A model generated the notes under the pieces. That model did no database searches, was not told the DNA's origin, and saw only the letters and a list, made by a program, of their open reading frames with translations. This document shows positions 54,852-63,192 of a stretch of 64,000 nucleotides of DNA, piece by piece. The stretch covers positions 4,533,501-4,597,500 of the forward strand of contig NZ_CP127173.1 of assembly GCF_030264295.1 (NCBI RefSeq), in the 5' to 3' direction. Made by a program: the position numbers and the translations under genes. Position 1 is the stretch's first letter, and each line of letters begins with the position of its first letter. This DNA is from Amycolatopsis nalaikhensis. GTDB taxonomy: Bacteria; Actinomycetota; Actinomycetes; Mycobacteriales; Pseudonocardiaceae.

Positions 54852-56258
54852 ATGCCCGACCGCCTTTCCGCGCTGGACGCCTCGTTCCTGTACGTCGAGG
54901 ACCACGCGACGCCGATGCACGTCGGCGGGGTGGCGATCTTCGAGCGGCCGCGGTCCGGGTTCAGCTACGCGCAGCTGCTCGACCTCGTCGGCGCGCGGCT
55001 GGCGTACCTGCCGCGCTACCGGCAGCGCGTGCTGGAGGTGCCGGGCCACCTGGCGCGCCCGGTGTGGGTGGACGACGTCGACTTCGACCTGAACTACCAC
55101 GTCCGGCGTTCGGCGCTGCCCCAGCCGGGCAGCGACGAGCAGCTGTTCGACCTGGTGGCGCGCCTGATGTCGCGGCGGCTGGCGCCGGAGCGGCCGCTGT
55201 GGGAGGCGTACTTCATCGAGGGACTGGCCGGCGACCGGCTCGCCCTGGTGACGAAGACGCACCAGTCCGTTGTGGACGGCATCGGCACGATCGACCTCGG
55301 CCAGCTCATCCTCGACCCGACGCCGGCCGAGCCGGAGCCGTTCGAGGACATCTGGACGCCGCGCCGCGAGCCGAGCCGCACGCAGCTGGTGCTGGACGCG
55401 GTGAGCGAGGGCGTGCAGCGGCCGGGCGAGGTGGTGGAGAACGTCCGCTCGGCGGCGAACGACGCGGTCGCGGCGGCGGGCAAGCTCGCCGACACGGTCG
55501 GCGGCGTCGCGTCGACGTTGCGGACGCTGGTGCGGCCGGCGCCACCGGGACCGCTGAACGTCCGGGTGTCGGGCGGGCGCGTGTTCGCGGTGGTGCGCAC
55601 GCGGCTGGAGGACTTCCGGAAGATCCGCGCGGCGCACGGCGGCACGGTCAACGACGTCGTGCTCGCGGCCATCACGGGCGCGCTGCGCGAATGGCTGCTT
55701 TCGCGCGAGGAGCCGCTGACGCCGGAGACGACGATCCCCGCGCTGGTACCGCTGGCGGTCCGCGACGCCGAGACGGCGGAGTATTCGACCCCGGCGCTGG
55801 TCGGCAACCAGGTCGACGCGTACCTGGTCGACCTGCCGGTCGGCGAGCCGAACCCGGTGCTGCGCCTGCAGCACATCGGCCACGCGATGGCCGAGCACCA
55901 CGATTCGGGCCGTTCGGTGGCGGCGCGCGGGCTGCTCCGGGTCGGCGGCTTCGCCCCGGCTACGCTGCACTCCCTCGGCGCGCGAGCGGCGGGTTCGCTG
56001 TCGGGGCGCATCTTCAACGTCATGGTGACCAACTCGCCGGGCCCGCAGGTGCCGATGTACGCGGGAGAGGCCAGACTGGTCGAGATGTTCCCGGTCATGC
56101 CGCTGATGCGCACCCAGGCGCTGGCGATCGGGGTGACGTCCTACCACGGCGGCGTCTACTTCGGACTCAACGGCGACCGCAAAGCCGCGTTCGACGTCGA
56201 CCTCGTGGCCGGGATGATCGAAGAGTCCCTGGAAGAGCTGAAGGGTGCGCACTGGTGA
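54852..56258 (+). CDS. WS/DGAT-type acyltransferase with altered active-site motif
   Basis: 468 residues. It starts with the family signature LSALDASFLYVEDHATPMHVG, has the PLWEAYFIEGL motif and the C-terminal NVMVTNSPGPQVPMY. The family esterifies fatty acyl-CoA to diacylglycerol or fatty alcohol (storage lipid). The catalytic HHxxxDG motif reads HQSVVDG at residues 137-143, so the second, essential-in-other-enzymes histidine is Gln138. It is the positional equivalent of tgs3/Rv3234c. It may be inactive or use a different chemistry. The stop overlaps the next gene by 4 bases. Confidence 0.88.
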   Translation: MPDRLSALDASFLYVEDHATPMHVGGVAIFERPRSGFSYAQLLDLVGARLAYLPRYRQRVLEVPGHLARPVWVDDVDFDLNYHVRRSALPQPGSDEQLFDLVARLMSRRLAPERPLWEAYFIEGLAGDRLALVTKTHQSVVDGIGTIDLGQLILDPTPAEPEPFEDIWTPRREPSRTQLVLDAVSEGVQRPGEVVENVRSAANDAVAAAGKLADTVGGVASTLRTLVRPAPPGPLNVRVSGGRVFAVVRTRLEDFRKIRAAHGGTVNDVVLAAITGALREWLLSREEPLTPETTIPALVPLAVRDAETAEYSTPALVGNQVDAYLVDLPVGEPNPVLRLQHIGHAMAEHHDSGRSVAARGLLRVGGFAPATLHSLGARAAGSLSGRIFNVMVTNSPGPQVPMYAGEARLVEMFPVMPLMRTQALAIGVTSYHGGVYFGLNGDRKAAFDVDLVAGMIEESLEELKGAHW

Positions 56259-56746
56259 GGGTCTATCTGCCTGCGACCATCGCGATGCTTCGCGACCTCG
56301 AATCCTCGGGGGAGTTCCGCGCCCGCAGCGGGACGGCGTTCGCGCTGACCCCGGCGTTGCGCGAGGCGTACGTGAGCGGGTCGGACGAGGAACTGGAGTA
56401 CGCGGCCCTGCTGGACGCGGCTCGGGCTTCGCTGCGGTTGATCGCGGCGGAGGAGAAGGGCGAGCCGCGGCGGGTGGTGGTGTCGGCCGACGTCGAGGGG
56501 GTGACGTTGCGGCCGGACCTGGATGCCCCGGTGGTGCGGATCGGCGGGCCGATCCCGATGTCGGCCGTGGCGGCGATCCACGTCGATGCTCCGGAGGCTG
56601 CGGACGCGGTGGCTGCTGCCGCGGCGGTGATCGATGCGGCTGATCTGGGGGATCCGGATGCGGAGTTCACGCTCGGGGATGCTGAGGATCATGAGCTCGC
56701 TTGGTACGCGCCGCAGGAGCTGCCGTTCCTGCTGGAGCTGCTCTGA
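56255..56746 (+). CDS. DUF6912 family hypothetical protein
   Basis: 163 residues, starting GTG 56255 inside the stop of the acyltransferase gene (GTGA). RVYLPATIAMLRDL, then FALTPALREAYVSGSDEELEYAALLDAARASLRL, matches the Rv3231c-type conserved protein that lies near tgs3. Ala-rich middle, acidic end (EDHELAWYAPQELPFLLELL). Unknown function; translational coupling suggests a link to lipid metabolism or only shared ancestry of the locus. Confidence 0.8.
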   Translation: MRVYLPATIAMLRDLESSGEFRARSGTAFALTPALREAYVSGSDEELEYAALLDAARASLRLIAAEEKGEPRRVVVSADVEGVTLRPDLDAPVVRIGGPIPMSAVAAIHVDAPEAADAVAAAAAVIDAADLGDPDAEFTLGDAEDHELAWYAPQELPFLLELL

Positions 56747-57238
56747 CGCGCGGCTCGCGCCGGGTTTGATGAGCAGCTCTGCGGCCTGAGGTGGCAGGCT
56801 CGATCCGGCGACTGGCCAGGGTCGGCAGGTTCCATCTCAGCGACTGGCTTTGGTGGCGTGGGTCGGCGGACTTGGCTCGGTGGACCAGCTTGGCGACCCC
56901 GGACCTGCGGCCCCATCTCGGCGACCGCCTCCAGCGTTCAGCGAGCGACCACGCCGACTCACTCGGCGGCCAGGTCGGTGACGTAACTTGCCGCCAACTT
57001 CGGCGAGCTTGGCTCGTCGGTCCGGGGCGGCGGACTCAACTCGGCGAGCGGTTTGGCGGAGTCAGCTCGCTGACCAGCGTCGCCGCCGCTCCACGAGCTG
57101 ACTACGCGGCGACCAGCTTGGGCCCAGCTCAGCCCACTTCCCGCCTGGTTGGGCGAGCCGACTCGGCGGCTATCCGGTGATCCGATTCAGGCCCCAGCAT
57201 CCTGCACCCCAGCTTGCGTTCGGCAATGAACGCTTCGG
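56747..57238. other. Degenerate, non-coding-looking stretch
   Basis: About 490 bp without a credible gene. Motifs such as GGCGAGC, TTGGCTCG, AACTCGGCG and CGACTCGGCGG recur irregularly throughout, as in a decayed minisatellite. Codon use in every frame is unlike its neighbours; a plus-strand frame at 56791-57180 exists but has a random Arg/Ser/Ala/Trp composition. Confidence 0.5.
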
Positions 57239-57279
57239 TTGTCCACAGGTGGGTCCCGTTGTGGATAACTTGTGGGCAA
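57239..57279. promoter_or_regulatory. Cluster of DnaA-box-like sites
   Basis: TTGTCCACA (57239-57247) equals the high-GC actinobacterial DnaA-box consensus. TGTGGATAA (57260-57268) is the exact complement of the E. coli consensus TTATCCACA. TGTGGGCAA (57271-57279) is one mismatch from the complement of TTGTCCACA. Three sites in 41 bp, in a non-coding gap near the end of a gene, suggest a DnaA-binding locus outside oriC. Confidence 0.5.
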
Positions 57280-57288
57280 GTGGCCTGA

Positions 57289-58170
57289 TCAGCCCGCCGT
57301 GAACCACTCCGGCCCAGGAACGGGCAGCACGCACCGCCACCCGGTCGCCGCCATCAACTTCCCGGACACCACCCGCTGCGACCGTGCCATGGGCTCCGCC
57401 ATCGGCACCCGCGAAAGCAGCCACTTCGGCAAAGCCCGAGCCTTCCGAACCCCGGCAGCCTCAGCCATGGCCGCCCCCAAATCGGCCTTCAAGACCGGCG
57501 GCGCCCCCACGTTGTAAACCCCCGAAGGCGCACCCAAAGCCGCCACCGCAGCCGCGGCCGCGTCGGACGGGTGGATCACCGTCGTCCAATCCCGACGCGA
57601 TCCCATGATCAACGGCGCCCCGCGCCGCGCGGCCGCCAAGAGCGCCGACGTCATCGGGTCCGGCCCGACCAACAGCCCGATCCGGAGCCGGACCACCGTG
57701 CGATCAGTCAGGGCCGCCACGTTCGAATGCGCCACCACCGACGATGCCGTCACTCCGCCCGCACGCACCGGAGCCTCTTCCGTCAGCTCCGAGGAACCGC
57801 CGTCCGCATACACGAACGAAACGCCCTCCTGAACCACGATCCGAACGTCCTCGACCTGCCGCACGGCCGCAGCCAACGCAGCGCTCCCCGCCGTCCGGAC
57901 CCGGTCGTTCTCCGCCCAAGCCGACTTGCTGGTCAGCTTCCGGGGGATCCGCGTCGCCAAGTTCAGCACCGCGTCGTGCCCGCGCAACGCCGTGGCCAGC
58001 GAAGATGCCGAGAACAAATCCCCGACCACGGGCTCGGCCCCCGTCGACAGGACCGCCGACGCCCGGTCCGCCGCACGCGCCAAGCCGCTCACCTCGTGGC
58101 CCGCCTCCAGCAGACGCGCCACCGCCGGGCGCCCCAGCATGCCCGTCGCCCCGATCACCATCACCCGCAT
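57289..58170 (-). CDS. NAD(P)-binding SDR / NmrA-like protein
   Basis: 293 residues. The N-terminal Rossmann motif GATGMLGRPAV and a following LARAADRASAV are typical of atypical short-chain dehydrogenases (NDUFA9/NmrA type). The catalytic YxxxK tetrad is not evident: the FVYADGGSSE region lacks the spacing, so it may be a sensor or non-catalytic. ATG 58170, encoded on the minus strand downstream of a lipoprotein gene (57-bp gap). Confidence 0.8.
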   Translation of the reverse strand: MRVMVIGATGMLGRPAVARLLEAGHEVSGLARAADRASAVLSTGAEPVVGDLFSASSLATALRGHDAVLNLATRIPRKLTSKSAWAENDRVRTAGSAALAAAVRQVEDVRIVVQEGVSFVYADGGSSELTEEAPVRAGGVTASSVVAHSNVAALTDRTVVRLRIGLLVGPDPMTSALLAAARRGAPLIMGSRRDWTTVIHPSDAAAAAVAALGAPSGVYNVGAPPVLKADLGAAMAEAAGVRKARALPKWLLSRVPMAEPMARSQRVVSGKLMAATGWRCVLPVPGPEWFTAG

Positions 58171-58227
58171 GTCCGCCTCCCGAGTCCGATACCCGGGACC
58201 TGGACGAGACGGCCGCGAAAAACGTGA

Positions 58228-58968
58228 CTAACCCACTTCGCCCGGCGGTGGCGGCTGGACGTCGACCGGGCTTCCCCACTCCGTGTAGCGCGTCGTGATG
58301 CGGGCTTCGGACCCCTGCAGGACCGGCGAAAGGTCCAGGACGATCTGCAACGGCCGGTGCGCGTCGTCGAGCCACAGCTCCACCGGGAACTTGCCGAGGC
58401 GCCCCGCGGAGTCCGGCGCCAAGCCCGCCGGGAGGTCCGTGCCCAGGCGCGCCGGTTCCAGCTCTACTCGGTAGTGCTCCGCCGCCACCCCGCCCAGGTT
58501 CGTGCGCTCCGCCGACACGATCGTGCCCGCCGTGCGGATTTCGCCCAGTGTGTGCGCCGGGTCGTTCTGGGCCGCCAGCTGCGCGAGGCTGCCGCCGAGG
58601 ACCTGGGAAAACGGGTCCGACCCGTCCGCCGCGACCGCCACCCACGGCTTCCCCTCCCGCGCGCTCTCCGGGACCTTCGCGTACAGCTTCCCGGCCACCA
58701 GCCGCAGCTCCATCGGCTCGCCGAGGACGTCCGTCGTCATCACCTGGGCCGTCCCGCCCGCTCCGAACCGCGCTTGGCCCTGGCCCTTCGAGCGGATCGA
58801 GCCGACCGCGACGTCCGTGGCGAACTTCGCCGAGCCGCCGCTCGTCGCCGCCGCCGTGGCCGCGTCGGCCAGCTCGCGCGCGTCCGTGTACGCCGGCGGG
58901 GGTGGGGGTGGGCTCGAGCACGCGCCGGCGAGCAGGGCGAGCAGCAGCACGACGGCGGCTTTGCGCAT
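58228..58968 (-). CDS. LppX/LprG-like lipoprotein
   Basis: 246 residues. Signal peptide MRKAAVVLLLALLAGAC with the lipidated Cys17, a Pro-rich spacer, then a LolA/LprG-like beta domain (SAKFATDVAVGSIRSKGQGQ, then VELWLDDAHRPLQIVLDLS). In mycobacteria such proteins carry acylated lipids to the outer envelope. It resembles the next lipoprotein gene (59039) in most segments, so the two are paralogues. ATG 58968; GTG 58977 would add three residues. Confidence 0.82.
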   Translation of the reverse strand: MRKAAVVLLLALLAGACSSPPPPPPAYTDARELADAATAAATSGGSAKFATDVAVGSIRSKGQGQARFGAGGTAQVMTTDVLGEPMELRLVAGKLYAKVPESAREGKPWVAVAADGSDPFSQVLGGSLAQLAAQNDPAHTLGEIRTAGTIVSAERTNLGGVAAEHYRVELEPARLGTDLPAGLAPDSAGRLGKFPVELWLDDAHRPLQIVLDLSPVLQGSEARITTRYTEWGSPVDVQPPPPGEVG

Positions 58969-58986
58969 GGTGCACACAAAAACACA

Positions 58987-59018
58987 GCGGCTCCCCCGAA
59001 CCCGTTCGGGGGAGCCGC
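58987..59018. terminator. Hairpin between the paired lipoprotein genes
   Basis: A 15-bp complementary stem (58987-59001 with 59004-59018) sits in the 70-bp gap between the stop of the upstream lipoprotein gene (59039) and the start of the downstream one. Both genes are on the minus strand, so it would end or attenuate the first transcript. Confidence 0.75.
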
Positions 59019-59038
59019 CGCTACTCAGCGTCGTTCGG

Positions 59039-59923
59039 TCAGCGACCGGCCTTCTTCATCAGCTCGCCGAGGTCGACGACCTGCTCGGCGGGCGGGGCCG
59101 CCACGTCGACCTGGGTGCCCCAGTCGGTGTACTTCATGGTGAACTTCGACTCGGTGCCGCCGGGCATGCCCAGCGCCTTCAGCATCGCGGTCTGGTCCAT
59201 CGTGACCTGCACCGGCAGGTTGTCCTTGTTCAGCCACAGTTCGGCCGGGATCTTCACGTCCTTGCCCTTGAGCTTGTCGGTGAGCTGGGCGCGCGCCGAC
59301 TCGGGGACCTGGCTGGTGAACTGGTCGATGGCCTTGGCGACGTCGAGCTCCACCTTGTAGTGGTTGACCTGCTCGCCGTTCAGCTCCGTCTGGTCGGACG
59401 AAATGATCCGGCCGGTCTTCGAGATCTGGTCCAGGATCTTGCTCGGGTCGCTCTGCTCGGCCGACTGCGACATCGCGCTGCCCATCGCCTGCGAGATCGG
59501 GTCGGTGCCGTCGGCCGAGATCTTGGCCCACGCCTTGTCCGTGCCCATCTGCTGCTGCTGGGCGGCGGGCAGCTTGATGTACATGACCTTGTCGACCATG
59601 CGCATCTCGGTGGTCTCGCCGGCCGCGGTGCTCGTCATCGAGAACTTCGTGTTCGCGCCGTCGAACGCCATCACGCCGTTCACGCTCAGCGTCTGGCCGG
59701 CGACGGAGCCCTCCATGGAGAACTTCGCCGACTTGGACTTCTCGGTGCCCTGCTTCGACGCCGACGCCAGCTGGACCGCGTCGGTGAACGGCGAGGCGAG
59801 GCCGCTGCTGCCGGAAGCCTGGGACTCGCCGGCCGGGGCCGCGGTGCCCGTGGTGTTGCCGCTGCACGCCGTCAGCGTGAGCACCAGCGCGGCGCCCGCG
59901 GCGACCAGGGTGGTCTTGCGCAT
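59039..59923 (-). CDS. LppX/LprG-like lipoprotein, paralogue
   Basis: 294 residues. Signal peptide MRKTTLVAAGAALVLTLTAC with Cys20, a Ser/Gly/Ala-rich spacer, then the same LolA-like core as the gene at 58228 (SAKFSMEGSVAGQ, EMRMVDKVMYIKLP, PAELWLNKDNLPVQVTMDQT, FTMKYTDWGTQVDV). It is more polar and Gln/Ser/Lys-rich than its neighbour. ATG 59923; a typical lipid-binding or transport lipoprotein. The 102 bases before it hold its promoter. Confidence 0.82.
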   Translation of the reverse strand: MRKTTLVAAGAALVLTLTACSGNTTGTAAPAGESQASGSSGLASPFTDAVQLASASKQGTEKSKSAKFSMEGSVAGQTLSVNGVMAFDGANTKFSMTSTAAGETTEMRMVDKVMYIKLPAAQQQQMGTDKAWAKISADGTDPISQAMGSAMSQSAEQSDPSKILDQISKTGRIISSDQTELNGEQVNHYKVELDVAKAIDQFTSQVPESARAQLTDKLKGKDVKIPAELWLNKDNLPVQVTMDQTAMLKALGMPGGTESKFTMKYTDWGTQVDVAAPPAEQVVDLGELMKKAGR

Positions 59924-60025
59924 CGAATTTCCCCTCAGGATCGGATCTTCCGCTCGGGATATCGCCCGAACGGGCGAATGGTTACCGATGTGACGGTGAC
60001 GATCCGGCGTAGGTTCCCGGTTGCC

Positions 60026-61048
60026 TCAGGCGTCCGTGGTGCGCGTCACGTCATGACCGCCCCGGGAGGCCAGCAGGCGCCGCAGCGACGCGAGCCGCTC
60101 GGGGCTGGCCTTGCCTTCGATGACGACGTCGTCGAGCGCGCAGTCCGGGTCCTCCGGCGGGCCGAGGTGCCCGCAGCCGGACGGGCACTCCTCGGCGGCT
60201 TCGGCGAACTCCTCGAAGGCGTCGACGATGTCGTCCGCGGTGACGTGCGCCAGCCCGAACGACCGCACGCCCGGCGTGTCGATCACCCAGCCGCCGTCCG
60301 GCAGCGGCAGCGCCACCGCCGCGACGGACGTGTGGCGCCCCTTGCCGACCGCGCTCACCACGCCGGTGGCGAGCGCGGCGTCCGGCACCAGCCGGTTGAC
60401 CAATGTCGACTTGCCGACACCAGAGTGGCCGACCAGTGCCGTCACGCGGTCCTTCAGCATTTCGGCGAGGCCGTCGGGTTCTTCGTCGTAGCGGGTCACG
60501 ATCGCCGGAACGTCGAGGCCCGCGTAGCCCGCGAGCAGTTCGTCCGGGCTGGCCAGGTCGGCTTTCGTCAGGCACAGCACCGGCTCGACGCCGCCCGCGT
60601 AGCAGGCGACCAGGCAGCGGTCGATGAACCCGGTGCGCGGCGGCGGGTCGGCGAGCGCGGTGACGATCAGCAGGCGCTCGGCGTTGGCGACGACGAGCCG
60701 CTCGTACGGATCGGTGTCGTCGGCCGTGCGCAGCAGCGAGCTGGTGCGCTCGTCGACCCGGACGATCCGCGCGAGGGTGTCCGGCTTGCCGGAGACGTCG
60801 CCGACGATCCCGACCCGGTCGCCGACGACGACCGGCGTCCGGCCCATCTCGCGGGCCCGCATCGCGGTGATCACCCGGTCGGGGTCGGCGTCGATCGCGC
60901 AGGTCCAGCGGCCGCGGTCCTTGCCGATGACCATGGCGGTCACGGCGTCGGCGTGCTCGGGACGGCGCTTGCTGCGCGGACGGCTGCCCTTGCCGGGGCG
61001 CACGCGGACGTCGGACTCGTCCAGCCTGCTCCAGTCGTTGCGCGCCAA
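60026..61048 (-). CDS. rsgA: Ribosome small-subunit GTPase RsgA
   Basis: 340 residues. A circularly permuted GTPase: OB-fold first, then G4 LTKADL, G1 GHSGVGKST and G3 DTPGV, and a C-terminal zinc knuckle with Cys-rich ECPSGCGHLGPPEDPDC. It helps mature the 30S subunit. TTG 61048 is chosen because GGAGGAGG lies 6 bases upstream; the frame stays open far beyond, antisense to the next gene. It matches Rv3228. Confidence 0.93.
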   Translation of the reverse strand: MARNDWSRLDESDVRVRPGKGSRPRSKRRPEHADAVTAMVIGKDRGRWTCAIDADPDRVITAMRAREMGRTPVVVGDRVGIVGDVSGKPDTLARIVRVDERTSSLLRTADDTDPYERLVVANAERLLIVTALADPPPRTGFIDRCLVACYAGGVEPVLCLTKADLASPDELLAGYAGLDVPAIVTRYDEEPDGLAEMLKDRVTALVGHSGVGKSTLVNRLVPDAALATGVVSAVGKGRHTSVAAVALPLPDGGWVIDTPGVRSFGLAHVTADDIVDAFEEFAEAAEECPSGCGHLGPPEDPDCALDDVVIEGKASPERLASLRRLLASRGGHDVTRTTDA

Positions 61049-61162
61049 AGGTGTCCTCCTCCCGTGCGCCGTGCCCCCGAATGATCCCATGCCGCTCGCC
61101 ACGGCCCTGGCCTGCGTGTAACGATGGCGTCCCGGACGTTTCCCGCTTGCGAGGAGGCACTC

Positions 61163-61921
61163 ATGTGCGGCCGCTACGCCGCCACGAAGGACCCGGCGAA
61201 GCTGATCGAGGAGTTCGACGCGATCGACCTCACCGAGGGGCACGCGCGCGCCGACCACAACGTCGCGCCGACGAAGAACGTCGTGACGGTCGTGCAGCGG
61301 CACCCGCGTGACGAAGACGGCCAGGTCCTCGAGGACGAGCCCGCCGAGCGCTCGCTGCGGATGATGAAGTGGGGCCTGGTGCCGTTCTGGGCGAAGGACC
61401 CGTCGGTCGGCTCGCGGATGATCAACACCCGCGCCGAGACGGCCGCCGAGAAGCCGGCGTTCCGCCGCGCGCTGACGTCCCGCCGCTGCCTGGTGCCCGC
61501 CGACGGCTGGTTCGAGTGGCGCCGCACGGGCAAGGAGAAGGAGCCGTTCTACATGACGGAACCGGACGGCTCGTCGATCGCGTTCGGCGGGATCTGGGAA
61601 AGCTGGCGGCCGAAGGACGACGACAACGCGGCGCCGCTGATCACGTTCTCGATCATCACCACCGACGCCTCCGGGCAGCTCACCGACATCCACCACCGGA
61701 TGCCGCTGATCGTGCCGCGCTCGCACTGGGACGGGTGGCTCGACCCGGACCGCGAAGACGTCACCGACCTGCTGGTGCCGACGCCGGACGACATCGTGGC
61801 GTCGCTGGAGCTGCGGCCGATCTCGACGCTGGTCAACAACGTCCGCAACAACGGGCCGGAGCTGCTGGAGCGGGTCGACCCGGCGCACGAAGGCGCCCTG
61901 TTCGACGTGCCGAAGTCATGA
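61163..61921 (+). CDS. SRAP-domain (YedK/HMCES) DNA-protein crosslinking protein
   Basis: 252 residues. The catalytic Cys2 (MCGRYAATKDP) crosslinks abasic sites in ssDNA; the conserved Asn (NVAPTKN), Glu (NTRAET) and His (HHRMPLIVP) are present. The start must be ATG 61163 because the cysteine has to become the N-terminus; GAGGAGG lies 5 bases upstream. It protects single-stranded DNA during replication. Overlaps the next gene by 4 bases. It corresponds to Rv3226c. Confidence 0.94.
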   Translation: MCGRYAATKDPAKLIEEFDAIDLTEGHARADHNVAPTKNVVTVVQRHPRDEDGQVLEDEPAERSLRMMKWGLVPFWAKDPSVGSRMINTRAETAAEKPAFRRALTSRRCLVPADGWFEWRRTGKEKEPFYMTEPDGSSIAFGGIWESWRPKDDDNAAPLITFSIITTDASGQLTDIHHRMPLIVPRSHWDGWLDPDREDVTDLLVPTPDDIVASLELRPISTLVNNVRNNGPELLERVDPAHEGALFDVPKS

Positions 61922-62526
61922 CCGCGCTCAAGATCGACACCGCGTACGGCCCGGCCCGGGTGTACCTGCACTGCGCCGAAGAGGGCGAAGCGGTGCTGAT
62001 GCTGGGCCACGGCGCGGGCGGCGGGCTCGGGGCGAAGGACCTGGTGGCGGTGACGCGCGCGGCCCAGGCGGCCGGGGTGCACGTGGCGCTGGTCGAGCAG
62101 CCGTACAAGGTGGCGGGCCGTCGCGCGCCGGCCCCGGCGAACCAGCTGGACGCGGCGTGGCTGACGATCGCCGACGACCTCGCGGGCCGGTTCGACGGGC
62201 TGCCGTTCGTGTTCGGCGGCCGCTCGTCGGGTGCGCGAGTGGCGTGCCGGACGGCGGCGGCGGGCCAGGCGGTGGCGGTGCTGTGCCTGGCGTTCCCGGA
62301 GCACCCGCCGGGCCGTCCGGAGAAGACGCGCCAGCCGGAGCTGGACGCGGTCGAGGTGCCGGTGCTGGTGGTCCAGGGGGAGCGCGACCCGTTCGGGCGA
62401 CCCAAGCCGGGGCCGCACCACGAGCTGGTGATCGTCGACGGGGACCACAACCTGGGGAAGGACCTGGAGACCGTCTCGCGGGCGGCGACCGAGTGGCTTT
62501 CGCGGGTGCTGCGGCCGCTGGCCTAA
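61918..62526 (+). CDS. Small alpha/beta-hydrolase (TEX30/KANL3-like)
   Basis: 202 residues. Nucleophile elbow GGRSSGAR, an acid in GERDPFG and the histidine in GDHNLGK form a full triad. It begins with the LGHGAGG oxyanion region. ATG 61918 overlaps the SRAP stop (ATGA). Its stop overlaps the convergent ybaK gene by 4 bases. Substrate unknown. Confidence 0.85.
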   Translation: MTALKIDTAYGPARVYLHCAEEGEAVLMLGHGAGGGLGAKDLVAVTRAAQAAGVHVALVEQPYKVAGRRAPAPANQLDAAWLTIADDLAGRFDGLPFVFGGRSSGARVACRTAAAGQAVAVLCLAFPEHPPGRPEKTRQPELDAVEVPVLVVQGERDPFGRPKPGPHHELVIVDGDHNLGKDLETVSRAATEWLSRVLRPLA

Positions 62527-62999
62527 GCGGCGATCGGGGCCACCACGGCGCCGGTGAGCCGGATCAGGTCGGCGGGCGCCAGCTCGACCTCCAGCCCGCG
62601 CCGCCCGGCCGAGCAGAACACCGTCTCGAACTTCTCCGCGGACGCGTCGATCACCACCGGCAACCGGCTCCGGTGCCCCAGCGGCGAGATCCCGCCCAGG
62701 ACGTACCCCGTCGCGCGCTGGGCCGCCGCCGGGTCGGCCATCTTCGCCTTCTTGCCGCCGGACGCCGCCGCCAGGCCCTTCAGGTCCAGCTGGCCGGTGA
62801 CCGGGACCACCCCGACCGTCAACCGGCCGTCGACCTCGGCCACCAGCGTCTTGAACACCCTCGCCCGGTCCAGGCCCAGCGCCTCCACGGCCTCCAGGCC
62901 GTACGACTCCGCGCGCGGGTCGTGGTCGTACGCGTGCAGCGTGTGCGGCACTTTCTGCTTCGCCAAGACCGCCGTCGCCGGGGTGCCCTTGCCAGCCAT
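62523..62999 (-). CDS. ybaK: YbaK/EbsC-type Cys-tRNA(Pro) deacylase
   Basis: 158 residues. An editing-domain protein that removes Cys from tRNA(Pro). The catalytic Lys lies in RVFKTLVAEVDG, and GGISPLGHRSRLPVVID is the hallmark of the YbaK branch. ATG 62999 is used; it is divergent from the sigma-factor gene, and the promoter at 63014 overlaps its upstream region. It corresponds to Rv3224A/B. Confidence 0.9.
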   Translation of the reverse strand: MAGKGTPATAVLAKQKVPHTLHAYDHDPRAESYGLEAVEALGLDRARVFKTLVAEVDGRLTVGVVPVTGQLDLKGLAAASGGKKAKMADPAAAQRATGYVLGGISPLGHRSRLPVVIDASAEKFETVFCSAGRRGLEVELAPADLIRLTGAVVAPIAA

Positions 63000-63013
63000 G
63001 CGGCGAAGTCTAG

Positions 63014-63039
63014 GGAATGCCTTCAGCACCCGATCGGTT
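63014..63039 (+). promoter_or_regulatory. Sigma-R/SigH-type autoregulatory promoter
   Basis: GGAAT (63014-63018), 18 bases, GTT (63037-63039): a perfect match to the sigma-R consensus GGAAT-N18-GTT. It reads towards the sigR gene, about 150 bases upstream of TTG 63193, leaving a leader of about 145 bases. This fits the known positive autoregulation of sigma-R on thiol oxidation. An in-frame GTG at 63118 lies in the leader and could give an extended sigma isoform, as known for S. coelicolor. Confidence 0.88.
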
Positions 63040-63192
63040 GTACGGGGCGTGACCACAACGCTCGCCACCACACGCTCTCGCAGCCGTCGACGCCCTGAGG
63101 CACCGGCGAACCCCGGCGTGCCCGGCCCCCGCGTAAACTCGGGCCTGCCGTATGCGCGCACGCGCATCGACGCCGAGCGGGAAGGGAACGGT

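Noticed and set aside
56791..57180. 129-residue plus-strand frame
   Set aside because: Atypical codon use and no ribosome site; lies in a degenerate repeat-like stretch.
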